A DNA stretch of 64,000 bases from Taylorella equigenitalis ATCC 35865 (GTDB lineage: Bacteria > Pseudomonadota > Gammaproteobacteria > Burkholderiales > Burkholderiaceae_B), in assembly GCF_000276685.1 (NCBI RefSeq), contig NC_018108.1, positions 1,054,001 to 1,118,000 on the forward strand, given 5' to 3'. How positions within the stretch are numbered: position 1 is the first letter of the stretch; every line of letters begins with the position of its first letter. The notes below the pieces were generated by a model. The model had not been told where the DNA came from. It did no database searches and saw only the letters and a program-made list of their open reading frames with translations. This document shows positions 1 through 8,952 of the stretch, in pieces. Both the position numbers and the translations under genes were made by a program.

Positions 1-280
1 CAGCACAAAGGTGGTGCATAAAGCCCCATAATGCCACAATACAGACCACACGAATAATAAAGCCCGAAAAACCAGTAGCCAAACTATTAAACATAACAGG
101 TCCTGATAGGCTGTTACGGAAAAGATGAATAAGAATTGGGAGGCTCAGAAAAATTAAAACACCGCTTACACGGTGCAAAATCGATAAAATCGCTGGCAAT
201 GGTAGTTTATAGGCCCTAGTAATTTTATCGAATTCAATGTTCCTAAACTCTCGGCGTGGCTTTTGAGTACTCTCAGACAT
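1..280 (-). CDS. sdhC: Succinate dehydrogenase cytochrome b556 subunit (5' part, cut by window edge)
   Basis: The reverse complement reads from an ATG at 278-280 into an open frame that runs off the window start (about 93 residues). It shows a polar N-terminus, then the SdhC signature LHRVSGV at the head of the first membrane helix, a second hydrophobic stretch and a HHLC motif near the cut, where SdhC proteins carry the heme b ligand His. SdhC anchors succinate dehydrogenase to the inner membrane and passes electrons to ubiquinone. The gene is divergent from mdh, an order common in Burkholderiales. The frame also contains a TGGCAATG element at 194-201. Only the C-terminal end is missing. Confidence 0.88.
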   Translation of the reverse strand, partial: MSESTQKPRREFRNIEFDKITRAYKLPLPAILSILHRVSGVLIFLSLPILIHLFRNSLSGPVMFNSLATGFSGFIIRVVCIVALWGFMHHLCA

Positions 281-375
281 GAATTGATACCTATTGTTAA
301 ATATAAAACTTGTAAGATTATAATATTTTTTAATCTACATGTTGAGTTTGATTAGTGAATTTGGGGCATTAATAG

Positions 376-397
376 GTTTAAAATTAAACGTTTAAAC
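376..397. promoter_or_regulatory. Palindromic site in the sdhC/mdh divergent intergenic region
   Basis: Positions 384-395 form the perfect 12-base palindrome TTAAACGTTTAA, and 376-389 form an overlapping inverted repeat GTTTAA-AA-TTAAAC. They lie about 25 bases upstream of the mdh start, between two divergent TCA-cycle genes, so an operator is plausible. No regulator is identified. The mdh Shine-Dalgarno (ACGGAG) follows at about 408. Confidence 0.35.
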
Positions 398-419
398 AGA
401 AAAATTTACGGAGTTATAA

Positions 420-1409
420 ATGTCGAAACCTGCTGTTCGTGTAGCTGTCACTGGTGCTGCTGGCCAAATTGGATATGCAATTTTATTTAGAATCGCCTCT
501 GGTGAAATGTTGGGTAAAGATCAGCCCCTAATTCTTCAACTTTTAGAAATACCAGACGAAAAAGCTCAAAACGCACTTAAAGGCGTAATGATGGAACTAG
601 ACGATTGTGCATTCCCTCTTCTTCAGGAAGTTACTGCTCATAGCGATCCAAAGACTGCTTTTAAAGACGTGGACATTGCCATCCTAGTTGGTTCTCGTCC
701 TCGTGGACCAGGTATGGAGCGTAAGGATTTACTTCAAGCTAATGCTCAAATATTTACAGTTCAAGGTGCTGCTTTAAATGAAGTAGCAAAACGCGACGTA
801 AAAGTGCTTGTAGTAGGCAATCCAGCTAATACTAATGCATACATTGCTATGAAATCTGCACCAGACCTTCCAGCTAAAAATTTCACTGCGATGGTGCGTT
901 TAGATCATAATCGTGCATTGACTCAAATGGCACGTAAAGCTGAAGTAGATGTAAAAGATATAGATAAATTTGTTGTTTGGGGTAACCATTCTTCTACTAT
1001 GTATCCTGATATCCGATTTGCTGAAGCTTCTGGCGTTAATCTAAAAGAGAAAATTGCTGATGATAATTGGATAGAAAACGAATTCATTCCTACAGTGGCT
1101 AAACGTGGTGCTGCAGTCATTGCAGCTCGTGGTTTATCATCCGCAGCATCTGCAGCCAATGCGGCGATTAATCATATTCATGATTGGGTTTTAGGCACAA
1201 ACGGTAAATGGGTTACTATGGGCGTTCCATCTGATGGATCTTATGGTATCCCAGAGGGTATTATGTACGGCTTTCCTGTGACTACTGAAGGTGGTGAATA
1301 CAAAATCGTCCAAGGGCTTGATATCGACGAAGATTCCCGCAAACGCATGGATGCTACTTTGGCTGAACTTGAGGAAGAGCGTGCGGGCGTTGCAGATTTG
1401 CTTAAGTGA
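420..1409 (+). CDS. mdh: Malate dehydrogenase
   Basis: A 329-residue NAD-dependent malate dehydrogenase that interconverts malate and oxaloacetate in the TCA cycle. The N-terminal Rossmann motif TGAAGQIG (residues 11-18), the substrate-binding loop [13 protein letters not shown] with its arginines, and the catalytic-His segment [11 protein letters not shown] are all present. The length is normal for the long proteobacterial and plant-type family. The start is supported by GGAG about 8 bases upstream. The gene is monocistronic: a strong hairpin terminator follows at 1461-1485, and sdhC reads away from it. A TGGCAATG element (inverted, 674-681) lies inside the frame. Confidence 0.97.
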   Translation: MSKPAVRVAVTGAAGQIGYAILFRIASGEMLGKDQPLILQLLEIPDEKAQNALKGVMMELDDCAFPLLQEVTAHSDPKTAFKDVDIAILVGSRPRGPGMERKDLLQANAQIFTVQGAALNEVAKRDVKVLVVGNPANTNAYIAMKSAPDLPAKNFTAMVRLDHNRALTQMARKAEVDVKDIDKFVVWGNHSSTMYPDIRFAEASGVNLKEKIADDNWIENEFIPTVAKRGAAVIAARGLSSAASAANAAINHIHDWVLGTNGKWVTMGVPSDGSYGIPEGIMYGFPVTTEGGEYKIVQGLDIDEDSRKRMDATLAELEEERAGVADLLK

Positions 1410-1460
1410 TTTTGATGTATGGGTTTTTGCAATAAAGCCCTGAATAACAAACTATTTGAG

Positions 1461-1485
1461 AGCCCTGCTATTGCGGGGCTTTTTT
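1461..1485 (+). terminator. Rho-independent terminator of mdh
   Basis: An AGCCCTGC / GCGGGGCT stem with one G-T pair and a TATT loop is followed by a T run, about 50 bases after the mdh stop. Confidence 0.85.
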
Positions 1486-1552
1486 AATATATGATCTTAG
1501 AAAGCTTTCTCTCAGAGAGAGATAAAAAGAAAGCAATACTATCAAGCCCTTG

Positions 1553-1595
1553 AAAAGTTCCATACAAGCGAATCTTAAGAAAGCATGGAACTTTT
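1553..1595. terminator. Long inverted repeat between the convergent mdh and gabD genes
   Basis: AAAAGTTCCAT (1553-1563) and ATGGAACTTTT (1585-1595) form a perfect 11-base stem with a 21-base loop. A and T runs flank both sides, so it could end transcription of gabD from the opposite strand. Confidence 0.5.
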
Positions 1596-1653
1596 ATTAG
1601 CAAATTATTTATCTGAAAGACTAGATTTCTACATTTCTATTAGAGCTTAGTAT

Positions 1654-3096
1654 CTAAGAAACATTACCCACGCAAATATATTTGATCTCCAGATAGTCAT
1701 CAATACCATATTTTGAGCCTTCGCGACCGAGTCCAGACTGCTTAACGCCACCAAATGGAGCCGCAGCATTAGATATCAAACCAGTGTTTACGCCGACCAT
1801 CCCATACTCGAGTTTTTCAGACACTCGAATAGTTTGATTCAAATTTTCTGTATAAATATAAGAAGCTAATCCGAAAATCGTATCATTAGCTAATTTGATC
1901 GCCTCGTCTTCATCTTCAAATTTAAATACGGGAGCGATAGGTCCGAAAATTTCTTCTTTCGCTACAAGCATATCGGTAGTGGCATTTGAAATTACTGTAG
2001 GTTCAAAAAACAAATCTTTACTTTTGCCACCAGTCAATATGTCAGCACCTTTATCGGTCGCATCTTTCAAAAGCTTTGTAGAATGTTCTAAGGCTTCTTC
2101 ATTAATCATCGGACCTATGATTACACCATCGTCTACACCATTGCCAACCTTAAGATCTGCAACAGCTTTAGAAAATTTATCGCAAAATTCATCATATACC
2201 TTAGATTGAACATAAATACGATTTGCACATACGCATGTCTGTCCAGCGTTGCGGTATTTGGCTGCTACGGCACCTTCTACCGCCGCATCAACGTCTGCAT
2301 CGTTGAATACTATAAAAGGAGCATTGCCACCCAACTCTAGGGAGATTTTCTTAATGGTCGAAGCCGATTGTTGCATCAATAAACGCCCAACTTCAGTAGA
2401 ACCCGTGAAGCTGAATTTACGCACGATTGGACTTTCTGTGAGCACTTTGCCGATTTCGCTTGATTTACCTGTAATTACATTGAACACGCCAGGCGGAATG
2501 CCAGCCTCGAGAGCTAGAGCTGCCATAGCCATTGCAGAAAATGGAGTTTGAGATGCAGGGCGAGAAACAAATGTACACCCAGCAGCTAGAGCTGGAGCCA
2601 CTTTGCGAGCAATCATAGCGTTTGGAAAATTCCAAGGGGTAATAGCAGCACACACGCCAACAGGCTGTTTTATAACCACTATGCGTTTATCGCCGCTTGG
2701 AGCTGGGATAGTATCACCATATACACGCTTAGCCTCTTCTGCAAACCATTCGATATAAGCTGCTCCATACAGAATCTCGCCCTCAGCTTCTTTGAGCGGT
2801 TTACCTTGCTCAATAGTTAGCAAACGTGCAAGCTCCTCCTTATGCTCGATCATAAGGTCAAACCATTTACGTAGCAAATTTGAGCGTTCATTTGCAGGAA
2901 GTGCAGACCAATTTGGCAATGCCATCTGAGCCTCCTCCACCGCCTGCTCTGCCTCTTTAGTGCCCATCTTTGGAACTGTGCCTACTGTTTCACCTGTGGC
3001 TGGGTTGGTTACTACAATGGTTTCGCCACTAAGTGCGTCCATCCACTGATCGCCTATAAGTGCCTGCTGTTTGAATATTAATGGATTGAATTTCAT
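1654..3096 (-). CDS. gabD: NAD(P)-dependent succinate-semialdehyde dehydrogenase
   Basis: A 480-residue aldehyde dehydrogenase of the GabD group, oxidising succinate semialdehyde to succinate. Visible landmarks are PWNFPNA, the general base Glu254 in LELGGNAP and the catalytic Cys288 in NAGQTC, and the length is typical. The Shine-Dalgarno GAGGG precedes the ATG. One oddity: the cofactor-binding motif usually written KPA reads RPA here (Arg179), replacing the lysine that normally contacts NAD(P). No GABA transaminase is adjacent; the class III aminotransferase at 53.7 kb is assigned better to 2-aminoadipate. Glutarate-semialdehyde dehydrogenase activity cannot be excluded from sequence. Confidence 0.88.
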   Translation of the reverse strand: MKFNPLIFKQQALIGDQWMDALSGETIVVTNPATGETVGTVPKMGTKEAEQAVEEAQMALPNWSALPANERSNLLRKWFDLMIEHKEELARLLTIEQGKPLKEAEGEILYGAAYIEWFAEEAKRVYGDTIPAPSGDKRIVVIKQPVGVCAAITPWNFPNAMIARKVAPALAAGCTFVSRPASQTPFSAMAMAALALEAGIPPGVFNVITGKSSEIGKVLTESPIVRKFSFTGSTEVGRLLMQQSASTIKKISLELGGNAPFIVFNDADVDAAVEGAVAAKYRNAGQTCVCANRIYVQSKVYDEFCDKFSKAVADLKVGNGVDDGVIIGPMINEEALEHSTKLLKDATDKGADILTGGKSKDLFFEPTVISNATTDMLVAKEEIFGPIAPVFKFEDEDEAIKLANDTIFGLASYIYTENLNQTIRVSEKLEYGMVGVNTGLISNAAAPFGGVKQSGLGREGSKYGIDDYLEIKYICVGNVS

Positions 3097-3197
3097 GCTA
3101 CCCTCTTAATTTAGAACCTTGATGTGCCGCCACGTATATTTTACTAATATCCTGTGACACTCCCGCTCTCTTCGCAACGTCCTTAGATGATGGCATT

Positions 3198-3842
3198 TTA
3201 TTTACTAGCTTTTTGATCGCCCTGTATTGTGAGAACTTTCCGATAATTGTCCTCTAACTCTTCAAGCGTTTCTGTACCCGTGCGAATATCGAAATATTTC
3301 CCATCGTGTTCAATCAGTAATGTAGGATACGAACTTACACCCAACTCCCGAGCTTGATTAAAATCATTTTCAGGGATTGTAGTATCATTCCAATTTGCTC
3401 GAATCTTTTCAATAATTTCTGTGGCAATGCCATACTTCTCAAAAATCGCTTTATACGCATCAAAATCACTCAAAGACTTGCCCTCGAGATACATAAGTTT
3501 TTGCATATCCCAACCAATATCGACCCATTTTTCTGATGGGACCACTTCACGCAATACACTAAACACTAGTCCTGGTTGATTAGAATTTAAAACGGTCGAT
3601 CCCTCGTCTAGCATTGCATTGTAAGCGTCAGAAAATTCCACACCATAAATCTGTGAGATTTGAGCATTCGAATTTTTTATATAACTATACTCTCTTATAG
3701 GCTTTATGCGGTCCCCCGTAATCAGACCCCCCGAAACCATCTTCAATTCAAGCTCAGGATGATTTTGCACAAATTTGGTAAGCACAGATTCAAACCCATA
3801 ACACCAACCACAAATCGCATCCCACACATAAATTAACTTCAT
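3198..3842 (-). CDS. DsbA-family thioredoxin-fold oxidoreductase
   Basis: A 214-residue protein with a thioredoxin-fold start and a redox pair CGWC at residues 11-14, followed by a mostly helical insertion and the cis-proline strand (SSYPTLL near residue 170). There is no signal peptide, so it should act in the cytoplasm, unlike DsbA itself. This fits the cytoplasmic DsbA-like/FrnE branch, whose substrates are mostly unknown. AAGGGAGA lies just upstream of the ATG. It is divergent from the GNAT gene and reads toward gabD across a 100-base gap. Confidence 0.75.
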   Translation of the reverse strand: MKLIYVWDAICGWCYGFESVLTKFVQNHPELELKMVSGGLITGDRIKPIREYSYIKNSNAQISQIYGVEFSDAYNAMLDEGSTVLNSNQPGLVFSVLREVVPSEKWVDIGWDMQKLMYLEGKSLSDFDAYKAIFEKYGIATEIIEKIRANWNDTTIPENDFNQARELGVSSYPTLLIEHDGKYFDIRTGTETLEELEDNYRKVLTIQGDQKASK

Positions 3843-3883
3843 ATTATCTCCCTTATAACTATTTCTTATACTATAAGAGTTTA

Positions 3884-4162
3884 GTGGATTATTTCAAGTT
3901 ATGGATGGCAATGGAAATTAAAAACGACTTAGATGCGGGATTGATATTTGCAGATGTTGACGGCCTGCGTGCATTTATTAAATATACATTGGATGGCAAT
4001 GTCATGGATATCCTCTCAACTCAGGTCCCCTCAGAGATCGGCGGACGGGGTGTAGCTGCTGAATTGACTAAATTTGCTTTGGATTTAGCTAGAAAAAATA
4101 ATTGGGAAGTTCGACCTACTTGTGGGTATACAAAAGCTTATTTGAAGAGGTATGAGCGTTAA
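3884..4162 (+). CDS. Small GNAT-like N-acetyltransferase (YjdJ/GtfA-like group)
   Basis: A compact protein that matches the short GNAT family (Acetyltransf_CG) in pattern: a strand-rich N-terminus, the acetyl-CoA loop VPSEIGGRGVA, and the C-terminal PTCGYTKAYLKR block. The listed start is a GTG. In-frame ATGs at 3905 and 3911 may be the true start, because family members begin near MEIKND; that would give about 83-85 residues. The DNA just before and over these ATGs is itself a TGGCAATG element (3906-3913), with a second at 3994-4001. The substrate cannot be told from sequence. Confidence 0.65.
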   Translation: MDYFKLWMAMEIKNDLDAGLIFADVDGLRAFIKYTLDGNVMDILSTQVPSEIGGRGVAAELTKFALDLARKNNWEVRPTCGYTKAYLKRYER

Positions 4163-4245
4163 CTAGTTAGGGTGTGGCCAGGTATAGATTTTTTACTTTA
4201 ATAATTAGCAAACGTAAACCAATAATAATGTAAAGGGTATCAATT

Positions 4246-4728
4246 TTACTGATTCAAATCTATAGACCATTTCTTGGCTTGGTCTCCAAGATATGGGCCA
4301 TAAGCTACCAAATTATCAGCTTCTTCTAAACTGCATTGTTCCGAATGACCTAATATATTAATTTTTTCAGCTCGATTACCTATTTTTCTACTAAACAAAA
4401 AAAGGTTGCTTTCTTGTTCGCTTAATTTGAAATCAGATTCATGACCTATGATTCGCCATTCACCATCATCATGAAATTTTTTCTTATCCAATGCAGTATA
4501 GACATCGAGAATGAAATGTCTTCCAGCAATGGAGCTATTTAAAATCTCATCAACTGTTAAATCATTTGGTTCAGTGTGAATTATGTTAAACGGTCTGAAT
4601 ACAAAACCTGCACCAGTTTTGGCAATTAGTTGGCCATACGAATATTTTGAACCCTCAGAATCTAATTCATAACAAATAATATCCCCTACTTTAATATTTC
4701 TTAGTGGTGTGCTTTTTTTAATGACCAT
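4246..4728 (-). CDS. Imm26-like immunity protein without an adjacent toxin
   Basis: A cytoplasmic protein of about 160 residues whose N-terminus (IKVGDIICYEL then YSYGQLIAKTG) follows the Imm26 pattern of a GD-x-hydrophobic strand followed by a Y-G-x-hydrophobic strand. It is at the far, promoter-distal end of the Rhs cassette array and has no Rhs fragment immediately upstream. The likely start is the ATG at 4728; an upstream TTG would add two residues. It resembles the 5389-5859 protein in domain plan but not closely in sequence. It is probably a leftover immunity gene protecting against siblings' toxins. Confidence 0.6.
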   Translation of the reverse strand: MVIKKSTPLRNIKVGDIICYELDSEGSKYSYGQLIAKTGAGFVFRPFNIIHTEPNDLTVDEILNSSIAGRHFILDVYTALDKKKFHDDGEWRIIGHESDFKLSEQESNLFLFSRKIGNRAEKINILGHSEQCSLEEADNLVAYGPYLGDQAKKWSIDLNQ

Positions 4729-4924
4729 TCCCAAAGTTTAATATTTCTCAAAATACACCTAACGTTTACTGGATTTGTTTCTTCAAATAAGAATTTTGTT
4801 AGCCCATTGCTCGTGGTTAAATCACGTTACAATTATCAGTACGTTAAATATGAAAAGGTGTCATTTTCCTTGACGGAGTTTAGAGATACATTTATTTTCA
4901 TATTCGAATAAAGCAAATATCAAC

Positions 4925-5344
4925 TTAAATTTTTAAGCGATTTTTTAGTGAGATGATATTTTCTTTCCACAGTGGATAATCTTCTTCAGATTCTTGCCAA
5001 AGTTCATTTAGTTCTGAATTATCCCCTAATACTACCCCTAATGCTTTTTCTGCATAAGGTTTTAATTCCTCCAAAGATGTTCCTACATATAATTCCTGAA
5101 AATTATTAACATTACTTAGACCATCTTCTTCATCAAAATCGTTCTCATATTGTGTGCCATAAAAATAATTATCTAAATATGCTGCACTAATTAACACAGC
5201 ATAAGCTTCGTCTTTTTCTAAATAATCAGTTTCAATGGCATCTTCAAAAGATGTTTTAAAAAACTGTATTGCATTTTCTTCAATTTGGTTAGAAAACTCG
5301 TAGGCCATATCATCTTCAAATATACCAACACCCCATGCACCCAT
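4925..5344 (-). CDS. DUF4259-like protein, possible orphan immunity gene
   Basis: A 139-residue acidic cytoplasmic protein that opens with MGAWGVGIFEDDMAYEF, the hallmark start of DUF4259 proteins, which often sit in polymorphic-toxin loci. AGGAG lies 8 bases before the ATG. It follows the immunity gene of cassette E by 44 bases and has no toxin of its own. An immunity role is inferred from position; no biochemical function is known to me. Confidence 0.6.
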   Translation of the reverse strand: MGAWGVGIFEDDMAYEFSNQIEENAIQFFKTSFEDAIETDYLEKDEAYAVLISAAYLDNYFYGTQYENDFDEEDGLSNVNNFQELYVGTSLEELKPYAEKALGVVLGDNSELNELWQESEEDYPLWKENIISLKNRLKI

Positions 5345-5388
5345 TTAAAATCTCCTAACATTTTAATAAAACATATATGCTTAACTCA

Positions 5389-5859
5389 TTAATCTTTCAA
5401 AACTCGATTTGTTAATGTTGTTTGATACTTAGACTCCTCACCCCTAAAATAACAGTTAAGTCTATCCTCAATGTGAACATCACTCCAGACCGCAGCTACT
5501 TCAAGCCCTATCAAATCATCTCTACTGCATGGGATCTCGGTGCCTCCTTCTATATATAAATAATGCCTACCCGAAATAACATCTCTCTTTGCGAAAACCA
5601 AAGGTTTAAGTTCCTCTTCTGTTAAGGGTATATGACCTATTATTGGGTATCGCCCTGAAGTAATTACATTATCCATCACCCAAACTTTAAAGATAATTTT
5701 AGTTTTATAAAGCTCATCAATACTTAATATTTCATTCGATTTGATATCATAAAATGCCATGGCGTTCTTTAGAACACGACCAAAAGCATATTCACCGTCT
5801 TCTAACGGTACTGCAAAAAAGTCTCCTGGTTTCCTACGTTGCCTTTTTTTCTCAATCAT
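5389..5859 (-). CDS. Imm26-like immunity protein of Rhs cassette E
   Basis: A 156-residue basic-then-acidic protein with the Imm26 opening KPGDFFAVPLEDGEYAFGRVL. Its ATG overlaps the stop of the cassette E toxin (ATGA, 5856-5859), so the two are translationally coupled, as expected of a toxin and its antidote. GGAGAG lies upstream of the start. The predicted partner is the GIY-YIG-like nuclease tip encoded just before it; binding is inferred from coupling. Confidence 0.7.
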   Translation of the reverse strand: MIEKKRQRRKPGDFFAVPLEDGEYAFGRVLKNAMAFYDIKSNEILSIDELYKTKIIFKVWVMDNVITSGRYPIIGHIPLTEEELKPLVFAKRDVISGRHYLYIEGGTEIPCSRDDLIGLEVAAVWSDVHIEDRLNCYFRGEESKYQTTLTNRVLKD

Positions 5860-8338
5860 CTTAATAACTCTCCGAATATTTCAATCGCAGCATTTAGGTA
5901 CTTAGCTCTCTTAGAATTATTTTTAGATATTCCATTAATTGCATTACCCGAGGTACCCCCTTGTGATTTAGCTTTTCCATTATATTCAATTAAATGTTGC
6001 TCTCTGCCACGAATAGCTTCTTTATTGCAGGAACACTTATCAAGTTCAGCAGGACCAAAACCTTGTTTATTCATATGATGTCCCTTATCTCTTCTACGCA
6101 TAACCTGTTCTGGATCACCGTATCCACTAGTTCTTCCAGAATAAATTTCACCTGTCGCTTCATTTAGTTTCGTGTATGTTACATATATTTTTGTAGGTTT
6201 ATTCTCCCATCCCAAAGGATCCACCCATTCCACAGGGTTAGGAGCATATTGATAGTTATTCAACCCTCCCAGTAATCCTATCGGGTCTAAGGATATATAT
6301 CTACCAATCTCTGGGTCATAGTACCGGAAGGTATTGTAGTGAAGCTCACTTTCTGCATCAAAGTACTGACCTTGGAATCTATGATTGCTTATAACACCAT
6401 CATCAGACACAGGAGCTGAGATTACAGTATCACCCCATGCCTTTGCTTGTGCCTCCCACACCACCTCTTGTTCTGCATTCATCAGGATCTGTGGAGTGCC
6501 TATCTGATCATTCACATAGTGATAGATGGCTGGAGCAACACCCTTCGAACCGCCGCCTAAGCTTCCATAACCAAGCCCTACAGCATCAGAGTTCGTATAC
6601 TGCACAAGCGGTACAAACTCCTACATCCTTCTTACATCCTACTGCACTTATTAACTTTCCTATCTTATCTCTGATATTTATTATTTTGTTTTCTTTCTTA
6701 TATGAGCTTGATGTTCTCCCTTCTTATCCTTACTTTCCTTAGATGCACTGTTCCAATCATACCACTTCTGTTCTAATTGCTCTATTATCTTTATATTTAT
6801 TACTTTTTTTACTATCTTGCGTATACTTCTATCGATCCAGAGCCTAAGCTTACTTGCCATTTCCTAGAGCATCAGCACTACCTATTCGTATCAAGTAGTG
6901 GTACTTCTTCTTCATCCTCGTACAAGTCATGTGATTTTGATTTTAGCTTTTTTGAGTCTGAGTCTGCATCCATTCGAGTCTGAGCTGCTAACTGCTACTC
7001 CTTCCTATTCTCATACTCAATAGCTATGGTATGCCCGTCACAGTCAGTAAGCGTTAATTCCTATATAGCCTTAGCATTTACATCTATTTCTCTTATCCTG
7101 AGCCCTATCACATCATCGTGATAGTGGGTATCAGTATTAATCCTTGTTCACAGTCTAATTCCTCTAAATGTAGTAGACTTCATCTGATTGAATCCATCCC
7201 AATCAAATGTCTGTATTCCCTTAGCACTCTCTTTTTTGATTAAATTGCCTCTTTGGTCATAATCAAAGTGTGAGCCTGCAATGTGCCTTAGCAAATTGCC
7301 CATCACTTTAGATAAACCACTAGGAAGTGTGTTCTCTACTTGATGATGATATGTGCTTAAAGCACTATGCTCTTTACTTAAGATATTGTGTGCTGGGTCA
7401 AAGCTAAAGGTCTCCTCTCCCAATGGTCCCTTAGCATTGATTAGTCTTCCTATCGGGTCATAACGATAGCTAAGCTCTCCTTTGCGACTATCTTTAATGT
7501 TGATTAACTGATTGGCTCCATCATACTGATAGTCTCGATTGAGTATGCTTTTCTTAACGTATTTGCCACTTTGTGTGTGTTGATTAGCTAGACGACCTGC
7601 TGCATCATAGGCTGTGGTCTGAAGCATATCCTGAGCCCAATGGCGTTTTACTTCACGGTGATTGTCATCTCGTTCATAGTCAACGATTCGCTCTTTATCA
7701 AGCAACATCCCATGAAGATGACCTGATCCATATCTTAAGTAGTCAACCTCTTTTCCATCTGGTCTTACTGTTTTGATTAGGTTAGATAGCTCATCGTATT
7801 CAAATCTCCATAGCTTGGTGACATGATGATCAAAGATGTCGTATGAGTGAATCTCTCTTAACACATTACCTAATGCATCAAGCTCAAACTGATTCTCTGA
7901 TGTTGGGTTTTTCGCTAAGGTGAGTCGCCCATTTAAGTCATAGTCATACTCACGAACTTCATCTGCACTAGAGGTCTTAGTCATACGACCCATAATGTCG
8001 TACTGGAAGCTTAGGGTCTGATCTACAAACGTAACACTATCTAAACGTCCTGTTAACTTGTTGACCTGATAACGCTTCTCTTTACCGTCAAACCCTCTTT
8101 CATAAACAAGCCTACTAAGCGGATCATACTCAAAGAGGTATTTGTCATTGTTTTCATTGATAAGCTTAGATAACCTACCAAGCACATCGTATCTATAGCC
8201 TACTTCATTATTAAGTGCATCGATGCGTGTTTCAATTCGACCTGCAGAGTTATATTCATATCGTGTCTCACGATCAAGCCCGTCTATGAACTTAAGTAGA
8301 CGCCCTTCAGCATCATGCTCTAGGTATACAGGGTTGGT
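5856..8338 (-). pseudogene. Orphan Rhs cassette E: broken Rhs core with GIY-YIG-like toxin tip
   Basis: This is homologous to the VgrG-Rhs gene from about its residue 1325 onward. It has three parts. 7148-8338 is an almost intact YD-repeat core, open from 8185 and beyond. 6605-7147 is heavily altered with stops. 5856-6605 is intact again: the core end DPIGLLGG, then a tip of about 115 residues. The tip has KIYVTYT, then GEIYSGRTSG, and later GREQ, which fits a GIY-YIG/URI-fold nuclease. The cassette has no start signal of its own, and an in-frame TAA lies at its upstream junction (8339-8341). The toxin is silent unless recombined onto the full-length gene or restarted internally at 6605. Confidence 0.75.
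6605..7147 (-). other. Strongly diverged patch inside Rhs cassette E
   Basis: Both flanks match the other Rhs copies almost exactly, but this segment matches only in scattered short words and lost its frame. It starts just upstream of the codons for QYTN, almost the same place as the matching patch in cassette B. No other gene is seen in it. Confidence 0.6.
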
Positions 8339-8504
8339 TTAGCTTTTATTTAGTTTGGCAATGTTAAAGAACACAGTTCAACACCCGCATTGAGGTTAGA
8401 GGACGTTTGAGAAAGAATTAAGAGGAACCTATAAAGCAATTACACAAAAAACATTACAGGCTAAATTGTCCTCGAAACTAGCCTCAAAGTTTAATTTTGT
8501 AAAA
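8339..8504. repeat. Cassette leader and spacer E/D
   Basis: It begins with the in-frame TAA and the conserved leader with TGGCAATG (8356-8363), then a decayed hairpin. A spacer at about 8400-8470 is shared with the 19.02-19.09 kb spacer (common words GAGAAAGAATTAAGAG and ACACAAAAAAC). Confidence 0.75.
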
Positions 8505-8924
8505 TTAATTCTTAGTCAATTTTTGCTCTGCTACCCGTAAAGCCTCTTTCAAAATTATAATGTCTCCTTTAGGTACCTTCCAAGGGGATTTCATTTTGGG
8601 ATGCTCTAGACATCTATCTAAAGAATCAATGATAAGTTTTAATCGTTGATTATAGTCTCCATTGAGAAAAGAGTGATAATCAATTTTGAAACGAAACTCT
8701 AAATCTTGCTTTTTTATGCTTCGTCTAGTTATCTCAGGTAACTCCATAGATTCCATTACTGGTCCTTCCAACATAGCAATGTATGCCCAGCACCAATCTT
8801 TATATTCATCCGAAAATTTTTTGTCTTCTAAGTAGAAATTTACAATTTTTTCAATTTCATTCGCAATCTTTATAAACTCTGACCCTACAGTATGCTCTGC
8901 TTCAGCAGATATCCATAATCTCAT
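8505..8924 (-). CDS. Imm44-like immunity protein of Rhs cassette D
   Basis: A cytoplasmic protein of about 139 residues starting MRLWISAEAEHTVGSEF. The pattern (short strand with W, acidic position, long helix, then FRFKIDYHSFLNGDYNQRL) resembles Imm44, judged from memory. The frame extends upstream to 8993, but the ATG at 8924 is chosen because AGGAGTTAATGAA precedes it and the family start fits. It sits 28 bases after the stop of the cassette D toxin and should be its antidote. Confidence 0.65.
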   Translation of the reverse strand: MRLWISAEAEHTVGSEFIKIANEIEKIVNFYLEDKKFSDEYKDWCWAYIAMLEGPVMESMELPEITRRSIKKQDLEFRFKIDYHSFLNGDYNQRLKLIIDSLDRCLEHPKMKSPWKVPKGDIIILKEALRVAEQKLTKN

Positions 8925-8952
8925 TTCATTAACTCCTAAAAACCATATCAAA

